In this document: positions 60,462 through 64,000 of the stretch, piece by piece
How the letters are laid out: the number at the start of each line of letters is the position of its first letter
Numbering within the stretch: position 1 is the stretch's first letter
Source of the DNA: Acinetobacter sp. XH1741
Lineage (GTDB): Bacteria > Pseudomonadota > Gammaproteobacteria > Pseudomonadales > Moraxellaceae
DNA: 64,000 bases
Direction of reading: 5' to 3'
Assembly: GCF_041021895.1 (NCBI RefSeq)
Contig: NZ_CP157428.1
Span: 2,914,001 to 2,978,000 of the forward strand
Notes under the pieces: generated by a model
Told to the model about the DNA's origin: nothing
What the model saw: only the letters and a program-made list of their open reading frames with translations
Databases searched by the model: none
Made by a program: the position numbers and the translations under genes

Positions 60462-62219
60462 TTAGAAAGTCCAGTTCACGCTAAATCCAGTCGTGTAATC
60501 ATCTGTTTCGAAGTGATCTGGCTTTTTCAACGGCGCTCCGACAAAAGCGTCATAATTCACACGTAAGGGGGCAATTTGTCCACGTAATCCAACAACTGCG
60601 CCTAATAAACTTGTGCCCGGCAAAGGATTTGGATAATGGGCAGTTTTTCCACCAACTTCTCCGTAATCGATGCCCGCATACCAAGAATGTGGTTTATTCA
60701 TGATTGAGCCACTCAGTTCATTGCGAACTAGAAAACCATTATCGGCCAATAAAGTTTGCTCACCATCAAAACCTCTTACGGTATAACGGTTTCCAATTGA
60801 AAATCTGTCTTGAGGAGTCAAAGGTTGATTACTGTGTTGAGTACGCCATTCTGCTAGATATTGCAGATTTTGCTGATCCACTTTAAAAGGTACTTGTAAA
60901 CTGGCATTGGCCTGTAAAATCCCGACATGTGTATAAGCTTCACCAAAGTCTTCTTCTGGGGCTCTCATGGCATTCAACCAGCCTGTACCACGTTTATAAG
61001 TCACATTACCGCTTAAAGTGGCATTAGAAAAATATTCAGTATGATCAAGAGTTGCTTTCCAGCCTGCTGTTTTACGGCGCTGTACTTCAACCTCTACGTC
61101 ATTGATATAGTTTTGTGATTCACGGTACCAACCACCAAAACCTAGGGCTGTTTTACGGTGTGCATCCCGATAAATCACCCGTGATAAATCTGCATTAATG
61201 AGTTCACTTTTACCGCTATATTGATAAGTTTCACTACTTCCAGCGACTGTTTGTAGATAATTAGAGCGACTATAACTGGTTGAAAACAACCAGTAATCAA
61301 ATGGAATGGTATAACTTGCATAAAAGCCATCAGTACCATGTTTACCAGAGTTTCCACCACCCAAATCATGGTTATAGCTGATATAAAACAGATCATTTAA
61401 AGTCAGCACATTATCAAGTGACAAAGTCGCTGTGCCTTGGTATTTTCCTGTCGCATCACTCCCTGAATCATCAATCCCTATATGTAAGCGATAAGGTTTA
61501 GCCTGTTGCCAAGCGAGAATCACATCGCTATAGCCCGGCTCCTTTTTTTGTTCTGCTGGCTGGATTTTAAAATCAGCTTCAACCGTCGGCACTCGCTTAA
61601 AGTTCTCTAAACCTTGTTCCATATCCCGAATATTTAACAGCTCCCCCGACTTCATCGGCAAAGCATTCCATAAATGTGCGCGTTTAGAGGTACCGTCAGC
61701 AAACTTAATCTGATCCACTCGCCCTGGAATAACACGGACACGCACTGTACCAGAGGCAATGTTTTGTTGGAGAAGCAAAACACGTGTGGTCACATAACCT
61801 TTTGCTATAATTTTGTTTTGAACAAGATCAAGTGCCTGGTTTAGTCCATTTACCCCTAAACATCTTCCAATAATATTGTTCTTACCTGCAGTAATAACAT
61901 TAAAAGTAGAAATGAATTGATGGGCTTCCTCGCCTTCTAAAAGTATTTTCTTAATTTCAAAACAAGGGGTTTCACTATTAGAGCGTAAATATTGCAATTG
62001 CTGAGCCGAAATTTTACTTTTTTCTTGCCCCAGATTTACATTCACCTCTGGCTGGATTTGTTTTTCTAATGCGCTATCTCGTTGTTGTTGTCGGATGGTT
62101 TGGTCAGCCTGAATTCTCTGACGAATAGGATCACCCGAGTCAGCTGCATAACTTAAGCTCCCCATTACTGATAAACAGATAAACAAGACGCTTTTATTGA
62201 ATTTTTTATAGTTCAACAT
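60462..62219 (-). CDS. TpsB outer-membrane transporter (CdiB/FhaC/ShlB family)
   Basis: The ATG at 62219 begins a signal peptide (LFICLSVMGSLSYA); the frame opens at 62228. The mature protein of about 560 residues starts with an H1-like helix rich in Gln (RQRIQADQTIRQQQRDSALE), then a POTRA domain pair (CFEIKKILLEGEE; GYVTTRVLLLQQNIASGTVR then VRVIPGRVDQIKF), and a 16-strand barrel with FSIGNRYTVRGFDGEQTLLA (the conserved VRGF/D motif of loop 6) and the terminal FSVNWTF. It exports the haemagglutinin encoded just downstream. Confidence 0.93.
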   Translation of the reverse strand: MLNYKKFNKSVLFICLSVMGSLSYAADSGDPIRQRIQADQTIRQQQRDSALEKQIQPEVNVNLGQEKSKISAQQLQYLRSNSETPCFEIKKILLEGEEAHQFISTFNVITAGKNNIIGRCLGVNGLNQALDLVQNKIIAKGYVTTRVLLLQQNIASGTVRVRVIPGRVDQIKFADGTSKRAHLWNALPMKSGELLNIRDMEQGLENFKRVPTVEADFKIQPAEQKKEPGYSDVILAWQQAKPYRLHIGIDDSGSDATGKYQGTATLSLDNVLTLNDLFYISYNHDLGGGNSGKHGTDGFYASYTIPFDYWLFSTSYSRSNYLQTVAGSSETYQYSGKSELINADLSRVIYRDAHRKTALGFGGWYRESQNYINDVEVEVQRRKTAGWKATLDHTEYFSNATLSGNVTYKRGTGWLNAMRAPEEDFGEAYTHVGILQANASLQVPFKVDQQNLQYLAEWRTQHSNQPLTPQDRFSIGNRYTVRGFDGEQTLLADNGFLVRNELSGSIMNKPHSWYAGIDYGEVGGKTAHYPNPLPGTSLLGAVVGLRGQIAPLRVNYDAFVGAPLKKPDHFETDDYTTGFSVNWTF

Positions 62220-62376
62220 ATAAATCAAATCAAAATTTACTTTAATTAATCATATTTTAACAAAATGTTAACAAAGTAAAAATACTTTATACAGATTAGT
62301 CTGTATGAAATTAAATTTTATTTAAGTAAAAAGAATAATTTTTGAAACATTCATTTTTATAAATATACTAGACATA

Positions 62377-62405
62377 AAAAAAGCTCCCTCAACAGGAGCT
62401 TTTTT
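62377..62405. terminator. Terminator downstream of tRNA-Gly
   Basis: AAAAAAGCTCC (62377-62387) pairs with GGAGCTTTTTT (62395-62405), with U-tracts possible in both directions; it ends the tRNA cluster transcript on the minus strand. Confidence 0.8.
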
Positions 62406-62411
62406 GAATCT

Positions 62412-62485
62412 TGGCAGAGGATCAAGGACTCGAACCTTGACGAACGGTTTTGGAGACCGTCATGCTACCATTACACCAATCCTCT
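62412..62485 (-). tRNA. tRNA-Gly (TCC), copy 1
   Basis: The 74-nt cloverleaf is on the minus strand: acceptor AGAGGAT/ATCCTCT, D-loop TGGTGTAATGGTAGCA, anticodon loop CTCCAAA (anticodon TCC, glycine) and T-arm GGTTCGAGTCC, with encoded CCA. Confidence 0.93.
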
Positions 62486-62518
62486 ATATATACAATTAAA
62501 CCCTTTAGATTTAATCAT

Positions 62519-62550
62519 AAAAAAAGCAAGATCATCGTCTTGCTTTTTTT
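62519..62550. terminator. Hairpin between tRNA-Leu copy 1 and tRNA-Gly copy 1
   Basis: AAAAAAAGCAAGA-TCATCG-TCTTGCTTTTTTT, a perfect 13-bp stem with T tracts on both strands, located just after tRNA-Leu copy 1. It may separate the two halves of the cluster into two transcripts. Confidence 0.75.
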
Positions 62551-62552
62551 AA

Positions 62553-62637
62553 TGGTGGGGGCGAAGAGACTCGAACTCTTACACCTTGCGGCGCTGGAAC
62601 CTAAATCCAGTGCGTCTACCAATTTCGCCACGCCCCC
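62553..62637 (-). tRNA. tRNA-Leu (TAG), copy 1
   Basis: The 85-nt cloverleaf is on the minus strand with a long variable arm: acceptor GGGGGCG/CGCCCCC, anticodon loop TTTAGGT (anticodon TAG, leucine), T-arm GAGTTCGAGTCTC and encoded CCA. Confidence 0.93.
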
Positions 62638-62664
62638 ATCTGGGACATTTATTTAAAATAAATG

Positions 62665-62738
62665 TGGCAGAGGATCAAGGATTCGAACCTTGACGAACGG
62701 TTTTGGAGACCGTCATGCTACCATTACACCAATCCTCT
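62665..62738 (-). tRNA. tRNA-Gly (TCC), copy 2
   Basis: The same 74-nt structure as copy 1, with a single difference in the T-loop region (GGTTCGAATCC). Encoded CCA present. Confidence 0.93.
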
Positions 62739-62791
62739 TCCAAGATTTAAATGACTTAACATTCAAATCAACTTTAAGTCTTAACTTAAAG

Positions 62792-62876
62792 TGGTGGGGG
62801 CGAAGAGACTCGAACTCTTACACCTTGCGGCGCTGGAACCTAAATCCAGTGCGTCTACCAATTTCGCCACGCCCCC
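62792..62876 (-). tRNA. tRNA-Leu (TAG), copy 2
   Basis: Identical 85-nt tRNA-Leu to copy 1, upstream on the minus strand, with its own encoded CCA. The order Leu-Gly-Leu-Gly shows a tandem duplication. Confidence 0.93.
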
Positions 62877-62978
62877 GATGGCTGTGTATATTAGCGATAA
62901 GATCTAACAGTGACAAGTGTTTTTTTTCTAAAAAAAACTGACCGTGTAAATTGTATACAGATACTAGATCAATGATTT

Positions 62979-63785
62979 TTATGAGTTTGAGAGCGCTTTT
63001 AAACAATTAATTGCTTCAAATGCCTTTGAAAACCGATTTTTCTGTTGTTTTTGTAATAATCCACTCAGTAATGGGTAAAAAATTTGAACTGAATCAGGCA
63101 ACTGAATGTTTAAATTTTGGCAATGTAATACAGCCCAATCATGATAAGTATTTGCTTGTAAACGCATTTGACTTAACCATTCATACAAAACAATACCTAA
63201 AGCATATAAATCACTTTGTACACGCTTACTGTCCCCATGAAACAGTTCAGGTGCCATATATCTTGGTGTAGCATCAATAATTGTATCTGGACTCGATATA
63301 AGCCGTGCTTTTTCAAAATCAATTAAATAAAGCCCCTGCTCGAACTTTCTAAAGTGTTCCTTTTTAATATCGCCATGAATCCATCCAAGCTCATGAAGTT
63401 CTGCTAAAACCATAAGCGCTCTATAGATCGTCTCATGGATATCTTTTAAATTTTGCTTTTGGGAAGAGTCGTCAAACCAACACTCTGTATCTGGCAAAAT
63501 TAATCCTTTGCCTTGAGAGGGTTGTAATTGGGAAATAGTACCAACATCAACTATTTTAAAAGGTAAAAGCCAGTTTGCTTTTTTATGCTGAATATCTTCA
63601 TAAAATTGCAATTCATGCAAAAAATCTTGCTCACTTTGAGCATGTACATGAGGCAGATGATATTTTAGCCAATAGCGATCAGCATCTATAGTACAAGTCC
63701 ATAGATGCCGTCCTAAAGCTGCACTTTTAGGTTTTGTCACGCATTTTAGGTTTTCTATATGAGAAGCAAAATTATGCTTCAGCAT
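62979..63785 (-). CDS. Protein kinase-like protein with degenerate catalytic motifs
   Basis: The start at 63785 (MLKHNFASHIENLKC) overlaps the upstream gene by 14 nt; an in-frame ATG at 63818 is possible. The ~268-residue protein has a kinase C-lobe: ELGWIHGDIKKEHF in place of HRDxKxxN, YLIDFEKARL in place of DFG, RYMAPELFHGDS with the APE motif, and SDLYALGIVLYEWL, subdomain IX. The Asn that binds Mg2+ is replaced by His and DFG by DFE. It could be an atypical or inactive kinase, or an RIO/Kdo-kinase-like enzyme. The nucleotide-binding Lys may be in RYWLKYHL. Confidence 0.8.
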   Translation of the reverse strand: MLKHNFASHIENLKCVTKPKSAALGRHLWTCTIDADRYWLKYHLPHVHAQSEQDFLHELQFYEDIQHKKANWLLPFKIVDVGTISQLQPSQGKGLILPDTECWFDDSSQKQNLKDIHETIYRALMVLAELHELGWIHGDIKKEHFRKFEQGLYLIDFEKARLISSPDTIIDATPRYMAPELFHGDSKRVQSDLYALGIVLYEWLSQMRLQANTYHDWAVLHCQNLNIQLPDSVQIFYPLLSGLLQKQQKNRFSKAFEAINCLKALSNS

Positions 63786-64000
63786 AGTAAGACTCTGACT
63801 GTTGTCTCTTTTCTTCAAAACGTAAAACTTCTAAACAATGCTGAATTGTTTTACCAATACGCGCATGAGTTTCAATAGAGGAAATTTTTGGCCAAGTCGC
63901 ACGCTCACCTTCTCGCTGTAAACGCTTAAACAAATGTGGACGAGGGTTTTGTAGCGTATAGGCATAATGTTTTAGGCCATATTTAGCGATAATATTGACA
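63772..64000 (-). CDS. C-terminal part of a protein cut by the window edge
   Basis: An open minus-strand frame enters at the window edge and ends at TAA (63772). Its last residues include KYGLKHYAYTLQNPRPHLFK, WPKISSIETHARIGKTIQHC and ending ESYYAEA. The end overlaps the kinase-like gene start by 14 nt, so the two are probably co-transcribed. Family not recognised from this 75-residue piece. Confidence 0.6.
   Translation of the reverse strand, partial: VNIIAKYGLKHYAYTLQNPRPHLFKRLQREGERATWPKISSIETHARIGKTIQHCLEVLRFEEKRQQSESYYAEA

Noticed and set aside
62450..62941. Plus-strand ORFs across the tRNA cluster
   Set aside because: They read through antisense tRNA sequence.
1..64000. Insertion sequence or transposase gene
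   Set aside because: No transposase-like protein, paired terminal inverted repeats or target-site duplications were seen in any frame.

Overview
The window looks like chromosome of an Acinetobacter species, most likely of the A. calcoaceticus-baumannii complex. Base composition is low-GC. It carries a complete csuA/B-A-B-C-D-E pilus operon, a BlsA-type BLUF photoreceptor a short distance away, a GltS / KefB-like pair, and a TpsB/TpsA (CdiB/CdiA-like) haemagglutinin locus. All names come from reading the sequence; no database search was run.

Layout. 1-8.7 kb: end of an AAA ATPase, an Lrp/AsnC regulator, an SDR enzyme, a PEP-mutase-family enzyme, a GNAT acetyltransferase, a Fur-box-like palindrome before a TonB-dependent siderophore receptor and an exported partner, an orphan spore-coat-U pilin, ppnP, a decayed AraC regulator and a DUF2147 protein. 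8.8-13.9 kb: YddG exporter, alpha/beta hydrolase, a TetR regulator divergent from a C4-like antisense RNA element, a GNAT enzyme and two unknown genes. 14-21.3 kb: csu operon, an operator-rich spacer and a divergent TetR gene. 21.4-29.6 kb: DoxX-like/SDR pair, KefB-like antiporter, GltS, a PhaC-like hydrolase, a striking perfect hairpin before a small membrane protein, blsA and a YgiW-type protein. 29.8-32.9 kb: a tightly overlapped four-gene operon (acyl-CoA dehydrogenase-like, PIG-L deacetylase, NodS-like methyltransferase, family-2 glycosyltransferase). 33-39 kb: DUF2171 protein and a probable beta-alanine catabolic set (permease, mmsA, class III aminotransferase, LysR regulator). 39.3-41.6 kb: a lipoprotein and a second TetR/leader/C4-like cassette paralogous to the one at 11-12 kb. 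41.8-46.8 kb: very AT-rich array of immunity-like genes and gene remnants. 46.8-62.2 kb: giant filamentous haemagglutinin, built of nearly five ~2,019-bp tandem units, split by a frameshift and lacking any toxin C-terminus, preceded by its TpsB transporter. 62.4-62.9 kb: tRNA-Gly/tRNA-Leu tandem duplication. 63-64 kb: an atypical protein kinase and the end of another gene.

How parts work together. The csu genes encode chaperone-usher pili made of SCPU-domain subunits. The 46-62 kb region is a two-partner secretion / contact-dependent-inhibition type locus whose effector seems inactivated while downstream immunity-like genes accumulate. The 34.9-39 kb genes would convert beta-alanine to acetyl-CoA under LysR control. 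The most unusual signals are the two C4-like RNA/TetR cassettes, whose long-range complementary segments have changed together between copies; the macro-repeat haemagglutinin; the Nod-factor-like enzyme set at 29.8-32.9 kb; and the 13-bp perfect hairpin at 28.2 kb.
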